A DNA stretch of 64,000 nt from Tragulus kanchil (lineage: Eukaryota > Chordata > Mammalia > Artiodactyla > Tragulidae). The notes beneath the pieces are model-generated. The model did not search any database. It saw only the letters and a program-made list of their open reading frames with translations, and was not told the origin of the DNA. Below are positions 48,440-60,353 of this stretch, piece by piece (positions within the stretch are counted from its first letter, which is position 1; each line of letters opens with the position of its first letter). Location of the stretch: NCBI GenBank assembly GCA_022376925.1, contig JAIOJX010000032.1, positions 98,262,794 to 98,326,793 on the forward strand. The letters are read 5' to 3'. A program made the position numbers and the translations under genes.

Positions 48440-48600
48440 TTTTTTTTTTTTTTAAATCACCTACTATGCATGCCAACATCTATGTTTACAGCATCTCTTT
48501 TAAGCTCCATAACAGCTCCATGAAATAGGTCTGGTTGCCCTCATTTTTGAGACCAAAAGTCATTGTACAAGTGATCAGGTGTCAGAGGTGAGAATAAAAG
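48440..48600 (+). mobile_element. MIR SINE
   Basis: Sense MIR pattern: CACCTACTATGCATGCC, TCTTTTAAGCTCCATAACAGC, then a degraded GAGACCAAAAGTCATTGTAC. Confidence 0.6.
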
Positions 48601-49380
48601 GCAGGTGTATATAATTCCAAAATCTTAGCACGGGGCCTCCTGGGACTTGGACTGTAGCTCCCTGGAGGCGGAGCTCTATGTAGTTACCCAGACACAAGTG
48701 GGAGTGGCTTACCGAGACTGCCGACTGCAGCGATGATGCCTGGAAGAATCCTCTAGGATCCAGCTTTCATGGCACTATTCGGTGAGGACCTTCTCAAACG
48801 TCTCACTTTTTTCATAAGATAGAGAATGAATGAGTGAATGAGTGAGTAGGCATCTGCTGCTTCTCTGCTCATGCACAATATGGCAGCCACTGAGGTTGTG
48901 GACTCCCTCAGCGCTCGCTTCCAGAGAACCTGCTGAGGGGAGCTTGCTGACGGTTGCGCCAGCTGCCCCACATGCACGTCCACCATTACAGTCTGCCTGG
49001 ATGGCTCCCACCCAGGGGCTGGGCTCCGCAGGGGTGCCCGAGCTGGGCTGGGCCATTCCTGCCTCACAGGGGTGCCTGTAACAGACAGCCTTTGCCTGAG
49101 GACTCCCCATTGGCCTCGCTGAGATTCTCCTAGAACGACACTAGTCAGGTGTCCTCCTGACCCAGTCCTCCTTCCTTCCCACTCTCCTAAGTATCAGACC
49201 TGCTTCAGGGTCTGAAGGCTGTCCTGCCTCCTCCCCCCCTACACCCGCTGCTCACGTACCTCTCTCCTTGTGGCTCTTGCACATCTGATCCCACTTCGGT
49301 GCCTGCTTCTTGGAAGACTCTAGCAGACAGTGATTCTGTTCCCCACCCAAATATCGGTTATCAGGAAAATAGAGCGACTC
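48601..49380. other. Moderately GC-rich unique sequence
   Basis: Overlapping open frames of about 80-110 codons occur on both strands at 48753-49110. I recognise no domain, no clear splice structure and no repeat. Confidence 0.45.
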
Positions 49381-49760
49381 TGTGATACTGACATGCAGTG
49401 GAATGCTATAGAGCAGTGGAAGTGAATGGATTAGAGATAAAGGCCTCAACATGGCTCTATCTCAGGAATACAGTATTGAGCAAAAGCAACCCCCAAAGTT
49501 GCAGAGTGATACGTACAGAATGTGACATCTATATAAAGTTTTAATACATGCAGGACCCAGCAGTACATCCTGTGTAGATACGTGCATATGTAATAAAAGC
49601 ATAAGAACACACTAGGCAGTGATGAGCACAAACTTCAGGATGGAAGCTGCCCTGGGAAGAGAAAGAAAGAATGCAGTCAGGTTTTCTGTTTTGAGCGGAG
49701 TGATTGGTACCTGACTGCTCCTTGTATCTGTGCCTAAAGTATTTTGTGATAAAAGTCATA
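49380..49760 (+). mobile_element. Old L1 (L1M/HAL1-type) 3' part
   Basis: Sense phrases TGGAATGCTATAGAGCAG, CAACATGGCTCTATCTCAGG and ACATCTATATAAAGTTTTAA follow the order in old L1 3' UTRs. Confidence 0.6.
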
Positions 49761-50244
49761 ACAGATTAAATCATGCTACACGAATTGACATTTTTGAAAA
49801 CAGATTAAGTGATTTGAAACTGGTTCTGCTTCAGACAATCCTGGGCCTATGTTATCACATGCCAGCAGTTAAGCTGTGGCCTACTGTGGCTTTTCCTGCA
49901 CTGAGTAGCAATTGCTTATTTTTATGCTGGTTTCTATTCTCTTTCTCTCTCAGACGCTCCCTGGACGTGATCTCTAAGAAGGAAGACCCTCATCTCCTTA
50001 TTTCTGGATCCCCAGTGGTGTCGACAGTAGCAGGGAGACAATAGGGGTTTATTACATTTTTACTAATCAGGAGGTGGAAAGTCGAGGGACTGGGAAGAGA
50101 GAAGGCAGGCAGAGCAGATGACAGGACATAAGTAACTTTTTCAAAACTCGAGAGAGCAGAGCCTCTGCCTTTGTGTGAGCACTGCTGTGTGAGGTACTAG
50201 GTCTGTAGTGGGGACCTAGGGGGCCAGGTCAGAGGGCCGGACAC

Positions 50245-50410
50245 CCGAATTCCTACTACAGTGCCAGCCACTATGTTATATGCCTCGTATGTTTTATTTT
50301 CAGTCTTCACAATTTGCAGAGTTGAGCATCACAGCCCCTTTTTACAGATGAGACTCAGCAAATTTGAGAATGGCTGGAGTCACTTGGCTGCTAATTAGCA
50401 GAGCCAGGCT
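50245..50410 (+). mobile_element. MIR SINE
   Basis: Sense MIR pattern: CAGTGCCAGCCACTATGTTA, CCCCTTTTTACAGATGAGAC, GCTGCTAATTAGCAGAGCC. Confidence 0.7.
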
Positions 50411-50553
50411 CACACAAAAGCCTTTCTGGGGCCGGGGGTCCACTGTGGGGCTTGTGGGTTCACTCCAGATCCTGTGTCTTTTTTACACAAGGCAGCAAGG
50501 CAAGGTCCTGTGTCCTTTTTACACAAGGCAACACATGATTGCCGTGGAAGTTA

Positions 50554-50769
50554 GGGCTTCCACGGTGGCTCAGATGGTAAAGAATACACCTGTAAGGTGG
50601 GAGACCTGGGTTTGATCCCTGAGTTGGAAAGATCCCCTGGAGAAGGGAATGGCAATCCACTCCAGTATTCTTGCCTGGAGAATTCCATGGACAGCGGAGC
50701 CAGGTGGTCTACAGTTCATGGGGTCGCAAAGAGTCAGACTCAACTGAGAGATTTTCACTTCACTTCAGT
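50554..50769 (+). mobile_element. Bov-tA SINE
   Basis: Sense head GGGCTTCCACGGTGGCTCAG, B-box GGTTTGATCCC and the BovB body to TCAACTGAGAGATTTTCAC. Confidence 0.93.
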
Positions 50770-51753
50770 GATGTATTTATCTGCTATGAAGGCCAGTCAT
50801 CCACTTATTAATGTGTGCGGTCATTTTGGTCTTTGATTTACCACTCCTGTGTTCCAGGCACCAGGATGCAGTGATAAGTAGCACAGACTCAGACCCACTT
50901 CCCAGGAAACTTGCGCCCCCCACCGCTGCCACAATCTAGCAGGGGCACAGGCGTAGGCAGGTGTCCATGCGGTGGGGTGAGGTGCATGATAGGTGAAAGT
51001 CAGGGGCAGCGGCAGCACCACAGGTGCCTCATCACCTGCGTCGAGGCTTCTTGGGGAAGAGACCTCCAGAGGAGACCCGGGTGGAGCCAGTGAAGCCAGG
51101 GCAGGAGGGGGTGTGGCTGCGGAGGGAGATTGTTCCTTCAAGAAAGCCCCGCCCACCCCGGGCCCGAGAGGGAAGTGACAAGCTTCACATGGCGCCACTT
51201 GGGCATCCTTCCTTTCCTCAGTCCTCCAGGTGCAGATCCGGTGCTCCAGGGGCTTCGGCTGGGCACCCACATTGCTTCTGCTGACACTCGATCTGTATTC
51301 GTCCAGGTCCTTAGAGAAAGCAGAAACCGGAAACCAAGACAGGATTAGACCTGTAGGAAATCTGAACTAGGTGGGCAAATGAAGGGAAGCCAGGTGTGTG
51401 GAGTTGATGTGACCCTGAGTGAAGGACACAGGGAAGCCAGAGGGTTGGGTGGAAATGTCTTAGACAGTCCCACGTTTGGCAAGGCTGTCTGGGAGTCCTT
51501 GAGCCCAAGTCGCTTAGGAGAGGAGACCCATGTCTCCCAGGAGTGGCTCTGCCCGAGTGTCCCTGGCTGAGCTCTGCTTCCGGCTGGGAGCCACCAGGAC
51601 CCAGCATGCAAAAGCTGTGGTAGACGTCACAGCACCGTGGGTGGGACCACCAGTTACATTCCTTGGGTGTGGACATCTGAGAGGCACCTTCTTGCAGCCA
51701 CCTGACTGCCCTCCATTTGTCCATCTCCCAAATATGACTTCTCCCTTGGCCTC
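50770..51753. other. Unique sequence with several open frames
   Basis: An L2-like scrap may lie at 50850-50945. Antisense frames of 149 codons (50821-51270) and 137 codons (51311-51724) have no recognised domains or splice signals and are probably chance frames in GC-rich DNA. Confidence 0.45.
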
Positions 51754-51834
51754 AGGTCCTGAGTTCTAATGGAGGAAACACGTCTGACCACAGGTGGCAT
51801 AGAGGTTCAGCTTGAAGCCATCTCCTTAGCTCAG

Positions 51835-51960
51835 ACGCTCACTATCTGGATGCGTTAGTCAAGCTACCTAATGCCCTAGTTTTCTCATCTGAAAATATGG
51901 ATACTCACACTGTGTCAGAGGGCTGTTGCCAGATTAGATGAATTAAAACACATGGCAAGT
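51835..51960 (-). mobile_element. MIR SINE
   Basis: Antisense MIR phrases TAGTCAAGCTACCTAATGCC and TTTTCTCATCTGAAAATATGG. Repeated at about 52910-53035. Confidence 0.75.
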
Positions 51961-52115
51961 GCTCCAAGGGCTCTTTCCATGTGTCACCTTGACAGGGCTG
52001 CATGAAATGTAAAGCATCATGTGTCCTACTGGTCAGATACACCCAGCCTCACCCTGCCCATCTTTCTGCGGTGCTTCTCCTGGCCCTGAGGCTTGGCTTT
52101 AGAATTCTCCTCTGC

Positions 52116-52332
52116 TTCTGCTTCCCTGGTGGTCAGATGGTAGAGAATCTGTCTGCAATGCAGGAGACCCAGGGTTCGATCCCTGAGTTGGGAAGATCTC
52201 TTGGAGAAGGAAATGGCAGTCCACTCTGGTATTCTTGCCTGGAGAATTCCATGGACAGAGGAGCCTGGTGGGCTACAGTCCATGGGGTCACACAGAGTTG
52301 GACACGACTGAGTGACTGAACAACAACAACGA
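52116..52332 (+). mobile_element. Bov-tA SINE
   Basis: Sense element with B-box GGTTCGATCCCTGAG, GGAGAAGGAAATGGCAGTCC and GTTGGACACGACTGAGTGAC. It is close to the Bov-tA consensus, so among the younger copies here. Confidence 0.95.
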
Positions 52333-52444
52333 AGATCTGAGAACAAGAACTAACTCCCGTGAAGGCCTGGATCCTCCGCGTCCTCTCTCAGACTGTCTCC
52401 TGTCAGTTTCTTCTCCTCCCAGGAGCCGAGTCTCCACCCATCAC

Positions 52445-52625
52445 GTATGCTGTGTACTTTATGTGGTGACTTCACATTTCTTACCTCCTTTCATTCTCAC
52501 AATAGCCTAGTAACATTGGTATTATTATTTCATCTTACAGATGAGGGAAGTGGAACTCAGAGAGGTTAAATAACTTGCCTATGACTGTAGAGCGAGTAAA
52601 AAGTGGGGTTCAGAGTTGAACACTA
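52445..52625 (+). mobile_element. MIR SINE
   Basis: Well-preserved sense MIR: CATTCTCACAATAGCCTAG, TCTTACAGATGAGGGAAG, GAGAGGTTAAATAACTTGCC. Repeated at 53520-53700. Confidence 0.88.
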
Positions 52626-53190
52626 ATCTAGAGAGTAGAATGTCTAAGCACTTTCTTTCCATTCTGTATTCTTCTCTTCACTGCATGTTTCACTCCTCCA
52701 ATTAGAAACTCAGGCTCAAGGGACACGATTCCACTTTGTTCTAGTGCCTCCCAAATACCTCTTGTATACAATAGGTGCTGTCTAAGTGCTGCCTGAGTGC
52801 CTCCCAAATAGCCTCTTAGTATGACAATAGGTCCTGAGTTCTAATGGAGGAAACACGTCTGACCACAGGTGGCATAGAGGTTCAGCTTGAAGCCATCTCC
52901 TTAGCTCAGACGCTCACTATCTGGATGCGTTAGTCAAGCTACCTAATGCCCTAGTTTTCTCATCTGAAAATATGGATACTCACACTGTGTCAGAGGGCTG
53001 TTGCCAGATTAGATGAATTAAAACACATGGCAAGTGCTCCAAGGGCTCTTTCCATGTGTCACCTTGACAGGGCTGCATGAAATGTAAAGCATCATGTGTC
53101 CTACTGGTCAGATACACCCAGCCTCACCCTGCCCATCTTTCTGCGGTGCTTCTCCTGGCCCTGAGGCTTGGCTTTAGAATTCTCCTCTGC

Positions 53191-53407
53191 TTCTGCTTCC
53201 CTGGTGGTCAGATGGTAGAGAATCTGTCTGCAATGCAGGAGACCCAGGGTTCGATCCCTGAGTTGGGAAGATCTCTTGGAGAAGGAAATGGCAGTCCACT
53301 CTGGTATTCTTGCCTGGAGAATTCCATGGACAGAGGAGCCTGGTGGGCTACAGTCCATGGGGTCACACAGAGTTGGACACGACTGAGTGACTGAACAACA
53401 ACAACGA
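53191..53407 (+). mobile_element. Duplicate of the 52116 Bov-tA SINE
   Basis: Second copy from tandem duplication 14. Confidence 0.95.
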
Positions 53408-54344
53408 AGATCTGAGAACAAGAACTAACTCCCGTGAAGGCCTGGATCCTCCGCGTCCTCTCTCAGACTGTCTCCTGTCAGTTTCTTCTCCTCCCAGGAG
53501 CCGAGTCTCCACCCATCACGTATGCTGTGTACTTTATGTGGTGACTTCACATTTCTTACCTCCTTTCATTCTCACAATAGCCTAGTAACATTGGTATTAT
53601 TATTTCATCTTACAGATGAGGGAAGTGGAACTCAGAGAGGTTAAATAACTTGCCTATGACTGTAGAGCGAGTAAAAAGTGGGGTTCAGAGTTGAACACTA
53701 ATCTAGAGAGTAGAATGTCTAAGCACTTTCTTTCCATTCTGTATTCTTCTCTTCACTGCATGTTTCACTCCTCCAATTAGAAACTCAGGCTCAAGGGACA
53801 CGATTCCACTTTGTTCTAGTGCCTCCCAAATACCTCTTGTATACAATAGGTGCTGTCTAAGTGCTGCCTGAGTAAAGGCCAGCATGCAGTCATGCCAAAT
53901 GTCAACCCCAGAGACGCCCTCTGTAGATACAAACCCATGTGTACGGCAGTCCTCAAACTGATGTTTTCTATCTGTGCATTGGGGCAACTGGTGTGGCACC
54001 TTTAAGGAGACATCTCTGGTTAAAAAATTAGATGCTGTCCTGCCTGTACTCGCCCAGCGGCAGTGGATTTGTCAGCCAGATGCTCTGCTTCCCCGTCTCT
54101 GCCCTGTGTTCTTCCCGGTTCCCTCCTTCCCCAGCCCAGGCTCTCCATCTCCTCTCATTTAGGTCCACTCTTCTGGATCCCTCTGGGAGTGAGCTCACCT
54201 TCTCCTAGCCACAGCTCCCTGCCTGTTCCTAGCTTTGCGGCATTTACCCCGAGACTCCCAGACCCAGATCCACAGATATCCCGAGGGCAACAGAAACCTG
54301 ATTCAGTGACCAGGCACCACTGAGACACATGGCAACAGCTGTAC

Positions 54345-54412
54345 AAACTTATATATATACACACATACATATATAGATATAGATATATAGATACACACAC
54401 ACACACATATAC
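54345..54412. repeat. TA/CA/GATA microsatellite
   Basis: Compound simple repeat of TA, CA, ATAGAT and CA units. Confidence 0.85.
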
Positions 54413-54734
54413 CTGTGATGCCAGGAACTTACACAGATGGGCCCACCTGGCCCTAAGGATCCATGTCCACTGGACCTACAGTAGAGACCCAGATATGCAA
54501 GGTGTGCCCATGTGCACAAGCACACACACGCACAGACGCACTGGTGAGCATATGACCCTATGCATCTGAGACTAAGTCTGTGGTTCTCATATCCCTTGGT
54601 ACATGGGTACCAGAGTGCAGGAACCCAGTGCCATGTGCCCTTCTATGGAGACACACAGGCATGCAAGGGTGAGAAAGGCAGACTGAGCCGCCACCTCCCC
54701 TGGGGGGATTCCATAGCAGCTCACAGCCTTTTCT

Positions 54735-55074
54735 TTCTTTCTTTTTTTTTTTTTCATTAATTCTTTTTTTTTGGGGGGGGGGGGGGGGGGCTGGGGAGGA
54801 AGTGGGGAAGGCGGGACACTTCTACTGGTCTTTCATTTATCTATTTTTCATCCATCTTTTTTCTTTGGCCCGTGTGGGCCTCCCATCGCGGCGGCCTCTG
54901 TCGTTGCAGAGCGCCGGCTCTGGGCGCATGCGCTCCAGAGCCCCGGCTCGGTAATTGGACACATCGGTCCAGCCGCTCCACGGGCACGTGGGATCTTCCC
55001 AGGTCAGGGATCGAACCCGGTGCCCCCTGCACTGCAAGGCGTTGTCCTTACCCACTGGGCCACCAGGGAAGCCT
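54735..55074 (-). mobile_element. CHR-like SINE, young C-rich-tail subfamily
   Basis: Antisense element. Its G-rich segment is represented by an 18-base G run (54773-54790), followed by a CpG-rich body with GCGCATGCGC at 54924-54933. Flanking duplication GCCTTTTCT at 54726-54734 and 55075-55083. Confidence 0.9.
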
Positions 55075-55205
55075 GCCTTTTCTCTTTTTTCTGTAAAATT
55101 TTTTGGCAGTTATTATTTTTTTAATAATATGGAATTTTTATTAAAGCTCTATCTACTCTTATTTTACTGACTCCTTGAAAACCATATATATATATATATT
55201 TTTTT

Positions 55206-55276
55206 GCCATGTTTTTAATTTTGCTTTTACAGAGTTTCGTTGTTTACAGATATGTATAATCCTAGATTAGTTCGTG
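55206..55276 (-). mobile_element. Short L1 3' end fragment
   Basis: Same ACAGAGTTTCGTTGTTTACAG and GATATGTATAATCC blocks as at 2159 and 56616, but cut short after about 70 bases. Confidence 0.7.
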
Positions 55277-55639
55277 GCCTTTTCAAAGTCAGGTTTACAT
55301 CTTCTCTTTGGGGTCAGCTCTGCCTGCATCAAGCTGTCTGCCCCTTGGGAACAGAGCCAGGCTGGGATTCCCCAGGTGCACACACGATGGCCCGTCACCT
55401 CCACACTCAGCTTCCCTTCCCACCAGGAGCTCACTGCTCTCACTGGAAGAGGCTCTGAGGCTGAAGGTAATTAAATCTCTCTTTTCACTTCAGCAACATT
55501 GATCTGTACAGGGACACACTCTGACTCCAAAGGAACAAAGCTTTTAATTTCCCTGCTGGAATGTGCTGTTCTCAGACCTATTTCATGTGTGAGTCAGAAG
55601 AGTGAAAAGTGCAGCATGTTCTCTCATCTTCAGAGCATG

Positions 55640-55915
55640 CTGTAGCTTGTAAGGCACTTCTGTACCATTTCATCTGAGTCTAACAATAGGCCTGTGGGTA
55701 GGAGGAGAATTCACCCATTTTACTGATAAGGAGACTGAGGCTATAACACTAGCTTTCACTGATTTCCTGCTACATATCAGGCACGGTTTAAAGTACTTTG
55801 CACATTTTGATTTTTAGAAATCCCTATCACAACTCTTAGGTTTGTCTTCATTCCTATTTTATAGTTGAGGAAATTGAACATAATAAGGCCCCGATAGCCA
55901 CCTGAGGTCACTCAC
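55640..55915 (+). mobile_element. Two adjacent MIR fragments
   Basis: GTAAGGCACTTCTGTACC with TTTTACTGATAAGGAGACTG, and then a second start at TGCTACATATCAGGCACGG with TTTTATAGTTGAGGAAATTG. Confidence 0.7.
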
Positions 55916-56125
55916 TGAACAAAAAGTCTGGCTTCACCAGATGCTATATGAATGAAGTTGAAGGGACCTGATACAGGGTATTTGTCTTTTGGGCAAAAAT
56001 CTAAAACAATAACCTCCCTATTTTGACCCCCCCAATGACCACATACATAATTTTCAAACATTGACTTTTGAAAGATTTTACCCATTACAGGCACTATATT
56101 TATTATTTCAGAGCTTGTCATGACA

Positions 56126-56406
56126 ATTTTTTTGTTTTAATTTTGGCCTCTTTCATCGGTTTATTTATTTATCCATTTATTTCCATCCATCTTTATTCTT
56201 CGGCCTGTGTGGGCCTCCCATTGCAGTGGCCTCTCTTGCTGCAGAGCACCGGCTCTGGGCGCATGTGCTCCAGAGCGCTGTCTCGTAAATGGACACACCA
56301 GTCCAGCTACTGCGTAGGATGTGGGATCTTCCCAGGTCAGGGACCGAACTGGCGCCCCCTGCACTTCAAGGCGGACTCTCCACCTACTGGACCACCGGGG
56401 AAGCCC
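56126..56406 (-). mobile_element. CHR-like SINE, plain tail group
   Basis: Antisense element ending GGGAAGCCC, flanked by a perfect 10-base duplication TGTCATGACA at 56116-56125 and 56407-56416. No C-rich segment. Confidence 0.9.
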
Positions 56407-56574
56407 TGTCATGACATTTATGAGACATTTTAAAGTTTTGAGAATACTCCGAAGTTTTGGGGTACCCTGGACTTCTGAAGCACTGCTATATACCAAGATA
56501 CCTCTGGACTAAAGTGACTTAGCCTGGAGACATTTGAGATGTGACAGAGAATTTACTTGAGGTCCTTCCTTTAT

Positions 56575-57302
56575 TGTTGTTGTTGTTCTGTCACTAAATC
56601 ATGTCTAATACTTTTTTAAAAGTAATTATTTTTATTTTACTTTCTACATTTACAGAGTTTTGTTGTTTACAGATATGTATAATCCCAGATTAGTCATATG
56701 TATATCCCTGACCCCCTCCCTTCTCTCCCCCATCCCACCCCTCCAGGCCATCGCACCACACCCCTGCAGGATCCTCTATTCCCACAGCGCAATGACAATA
56801 GCTACCTTTTTCACATATGATAGTATAGGTTTCCATGTTACTGCCTCTATGCTTCCCACCCACTGTTCATTCCTCACTATGTCCATATATCTGTTCTCTA
56901 TGTCTGTTTTTCCATTGCTTCATGGCATGTGTTATCATTACCATCTTACTAGATTCCATATATATGTGTTAGTATACTGTACTTGTCTTTCTCTTTTTGA
57001 CTTACTTCATTTTTTATAATAGGTTCTAGATCCATCCACCTCATTAGGACTGTAAATCATGTCTAATACTTTTGCAACCCTGTGGACTGCAGCACACCAG
57101 AGATCACTGTCCTTCACCATCTCTTGGAGCTTGTTCAAACTCATGTCCAGTGACTCAGTGATGCCATCCAGTCATCTCCTCTGTCAGCCCGTTCTCCTCC
57201 TGCCCTCATTTTTTCCCAGCATCTGGGTCTTTTCCAATGAGTCGGCTCTCTGCATCAGGTGGCCTAAATATTGGAACTTCAGTTTCAGCATCAGTCCTTC
57301 CT
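56575..57302 (-). mobile_element. BovB (RTE) LINE 3' part, interrupted by L1
   Basis: Antisense BovB: TTGTTGTTGTTGTTCTGTCAC at the left, then after the inserted L1 CCTGTGGACTGCAGCACACC, CTTCACCATCTCTTGGAGC and CATCAGGTGGCCTAAATATTGG. BovB is diagnostic for ruminants among mammals of this type. Confidence 0.92.
56616..57053 (-). mobile_element. 5'-truncated ruminant L1 inserted in BovB
   Basis: About 440 bases of L1 3' end in antisense. It is flanked by a perfect 20-base target duplication at 56596-56615 and 57054-57073 copied from BovB sequence. The long, exact duplication marks a fairly recent target-primed insertion. Confidence 0.9.
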
Positions 57303-57324
57303 TTATTGATCTGGATCCAAATCC

Positions 57325-59478
57325 TAGACCTACCGTTTACCCTATAGGTGTCCTTGATCAAGTAACCTGTTTGAGTCTCAGTTTGCTTCCTTGTAGTATC
57401 AGGTGGAAAAAATAGCACCCATAAACTGCAGCATCAAGGCACAGTGGGGGTGATCATGGATGCCCCCCTACAACACCATGAGTGAGGAAAGGAGTATTTG
57501 TTATCGTCAGAAACACGATAGAGCCGGCAGAAGTGTTTGAAATCAGTTACATAAATTGGGAACTATATGTCAAAGTTCTATTTGTCCTGAGACAGAGCAG
57601 AAATCAGCACATTTCTCAGCACCATAGAAAATAAAAACAGAGAAAAATCATGAGCCCTTTGGAATAATTCAGGCACAGAGAGAGCTCATTCTCTTCACGG
57701 AGGCTCTACTGGGGCACCCACAGGACGACCATTGTTCATCTCAATGGTTCTGTGTCTGTTAATGTAGATCTTTTGACTTTTTTTTTTTTTTAAAGCTCTT
57801 TAGTAGTTTAGCTGGGGTTGTGGTTTTGTCCTTGGTTACTGTGCTTATATGAAATGAACTTCAGAACACATCTTGCTTTCTCCTTGGCAGTCCCTGAGTA
57901 GCTCTGAATTTCGAAAACCACCATCTCTGATGTGCTCCATCTTTGTTCTCTCCTTTCTCACCCTTCCTGCCTATTCCTTACTTAGAAATGTTTTAGGAGA
58001 ATAAGCATAGGTTTCAAACTAATGGGCTGTAGATCAGTCCTTTGTGATCATGAACCTCTATTGACATTGGAAACTTTGAGCATCTAATACCAATGTATGC
58101 ACACTTCTTTGTTGAAAAATTCTGTAGTTACACATGAACTAATATTTGGGGTATAAGATATACACAAATGAAGATGTTTTTCTTTTTGGTCATGCCACAT
58201 GGCAAGTGGGATCTTAGTTCTCTGAGTAGGGATCCAACCTGTACCCCCTCCATTAGAATTGTGGAGCCTTAACCTCTAGACTGCCTCCTCTGATGGGAAG
58301 TTCACAAATGGAGATTTTTAAGATGGGAACTTTTTGAAAGCATAAAATAAAAATAAACAATAATTTTAAAATAATGAATGAGCCAGTAAATAAAAACCAA
58401 ATCCTTTAGGTGGCCTACCTTACCGTTTTACCCTATAGGTGTCCTTGATCAAGTAACCGGTTTGAGTCTCAGTTTGCTTCCTTGTAGTATCAGGTGGAAA
58501 AAATAGCACCCATAAACTGCAGCATCAAGGCACAGTGGGGGTGATCATGGATGCCCCCCTACAACACCATGAGTGAGGAAAGGAGTATTTGTTATCGTCA
58601 GAAACACGATAGAGCCGGCAGAAGTGTTTGAAATCAGTTACATAAATTGGGAACTATATGTCAAAGTTCTATTTGTCCTGAGACAGAGCAGAAATCAGCA
58701 CATTTCTCAGCACCATAGAAAATAAAAACAGAGAAAAATCATGAGCCCTTTGGAATAATTCAGGCACAGAGAGAGCTCATTCTCTTCACGGAGGCTCTAC
58801 TGGGGCACCCACAGGACGACCATTGTTCATCTCAATGGTTCTGTGTCTGTTAATGTAGATCTTTTGACTTTTTTTTTTTTTTAAAGCTCTTTAGTAGTTT
58901 AGCTGGGGTTGTGGTTTTGTCCTTGGTTACTGTGCTTATATGAAATGAACTTCAGAACACATCTTGCTTTCTCCTTGGCAGTCCCTGAGTAGCTCTGAAT
59001 TTCGAAAACCACCATCTCTGATGTGCTCCATCTTTGTTCTCTCCTTTCTCACCCTTCCTGCCTATTCCTTACTTAGAAATGTTTTAGGAGAATAAGCATA
59101 GGTTTCAAACTAATGGGCTGTAGATCAGTCCTTTGTGATCATGAACCTCTATTGGCATTGGAAACTTTGAGCATCTAATACCAATGTATGCACACTTCTT
59201 TGTTGAAAAATTCTGTAGTTACACATGAACTAATATTTGGGGTATAAGATATACACAAATGAAGATGTTTTTCTTTTTGGTCATGCCACATGGCAAGTGG
59301 GATCTTAGTTCTCTGAGTAGGGATCCAACCTGTACCCCCTCCATTAGAATTGTGGAGCCTTAACCTCTAGACTGCCTCCTCTGATGGGAAGTTCACAAAT
59401 GGAGATTTTTAAGATGGGAACTTTTTGAAAGCATAAAATAAAAATAAACAATAATTTTAAAATAATGAATGAGCCAGA
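57325..59478. repeat. Tandem duplication 15, period 1091
   Basis: Bases from about 57340 recur from about 58431 to 59478. The join has altered bases (CCAAATCCTTTAGGTGGCC versus CCAAATCCTAGACC). One substitution is clear at about 58064 versus 59155 (TTGACATTGG, TTGGCATTGG). Confidence 0.95.
58183..58305 (-). mobile_element. CHR-2-like SINE
   Basis: Antisense GGTCATGCCACATGGCAAG, TAGGGATCCAACCTGTACC and GGAGCCTTAACCTCTAGACTG. Repeated at about 59274-59396 through duplication 15. Confidence 0.78.
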
Positions 59479-59559
59479 AATACATACATACACTAAAATA
59501 TGATGATTTTGAAAATCTTATTTTAGCACTTTCTGAAATAGTTATTTAAAAGTTTGGCC

Positions 59560-59680
59560 CAGGGCCCTCCCTGGTTGCCCCGTGGTTAAGACTCCACGAT
59601 TCTATTGCAGAGGGCGCAAGTTGGATCCCTGGTTGGGGACCTAAGGTCCTTTAAGCTGTGCAGTGTTGCAAAATGTAGAA
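59560..59680 (+). mobile_element. CHR-2-like SINE
   Basis: Sense CCCTGGTTGCCCCGTGGTTAAG, ACTCCACGATTC and GGATCCCTGGTTGGGGACC. Confidence 0.82.
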
Positions 59681-60240
59681 GTTTCACTCAAAGCTTAATT
59701 TATGTGAGAGGTTGAATTTAATCATTGTCTTAGCTGTGAGGGACTGCCAACAGCTGGTTTCATCACAGAAGATGTCGGTAAATTGCAAACCTTTGTATTT
59801 TTGAAATACAGGATCGTATCTCATCTCTATTCTAGACAACTCTTTTAAGTGCTCACCTCTGGGATAACTAGTGAGCCTCTATTTTGTATAGAAGATTTTT
59901 GCCATCTTCACCGAATTCTAGTATTTCAAATAATATAATCTGTAAAGCTACTTAACTAAGCTCATGTTCATACAGCAAACCGTGAAATGTTGAAAAGTGA
60001 AAACTAAATGAGGATTCTGTGGGTAGCCTTTCTGTCTTGTGGGACCTTCACAAAGTGTAGGTGACTAATAGGCCCAGTAAGAGCATCAGGGCTAATCAGT
60101 ATGTTCTATCTTAATAAACATTAATGTTTTAGTATTTGTAAGTTTAGGCATATAAAGAGAGGACTCCACCAATATGTTTCCCTCCACAGCTCCCGTGAAT
60201 CATTAGAGTAGGTCAGCCTCATTTTGGAGACCATTCAGAG
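59681..60240. other. Intergenic sequence, nothing recognised
   Basis: AT-rich sequence with no exon or repeat I can name. Confidence 0.5.
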
Positions 60241-60244
60241 AACA

Positions 60245-60295
60245 GTAGTCTATGGGTCACGAAGAGTTGGACACAACTGAGCACACACACAGAGA
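60245..60295 (+). mobile_element. Bov-tA tail fragment
   Basis: Only the end of the element, TATGGGTCACGAAGAGTTGG to ACAACTGAGC, followed by a CA run. Confidence 0.7.
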
Positions 60296-60353
60296 GAAGA
60301 ATGAGATTGAGGTCTATGGCCAGCTACGTGCTTGAGTCGAGGGACACCATATC

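Larger units (their letters stand above)
51754..53873. repeat. Tandem duplication 14, period 1075
   Basis: Bases 51754-52828 recur at 52829-53873, starting AGGTCCTGAGTTCTAATGG. The first copy ends in a short stuttered repeat of GTGCCTCCCAAATA (52742 and 52798) that the second copy does not share. Confidence 0.96.

Noticed and set aside
50821..51724. Antisense frames of 149 and 137 codons as genes
   Set aside because: No recognised domain, no splice signals in order and no composition shift beyond local GC. Lengths are compatible with chance in a 64 kb window.
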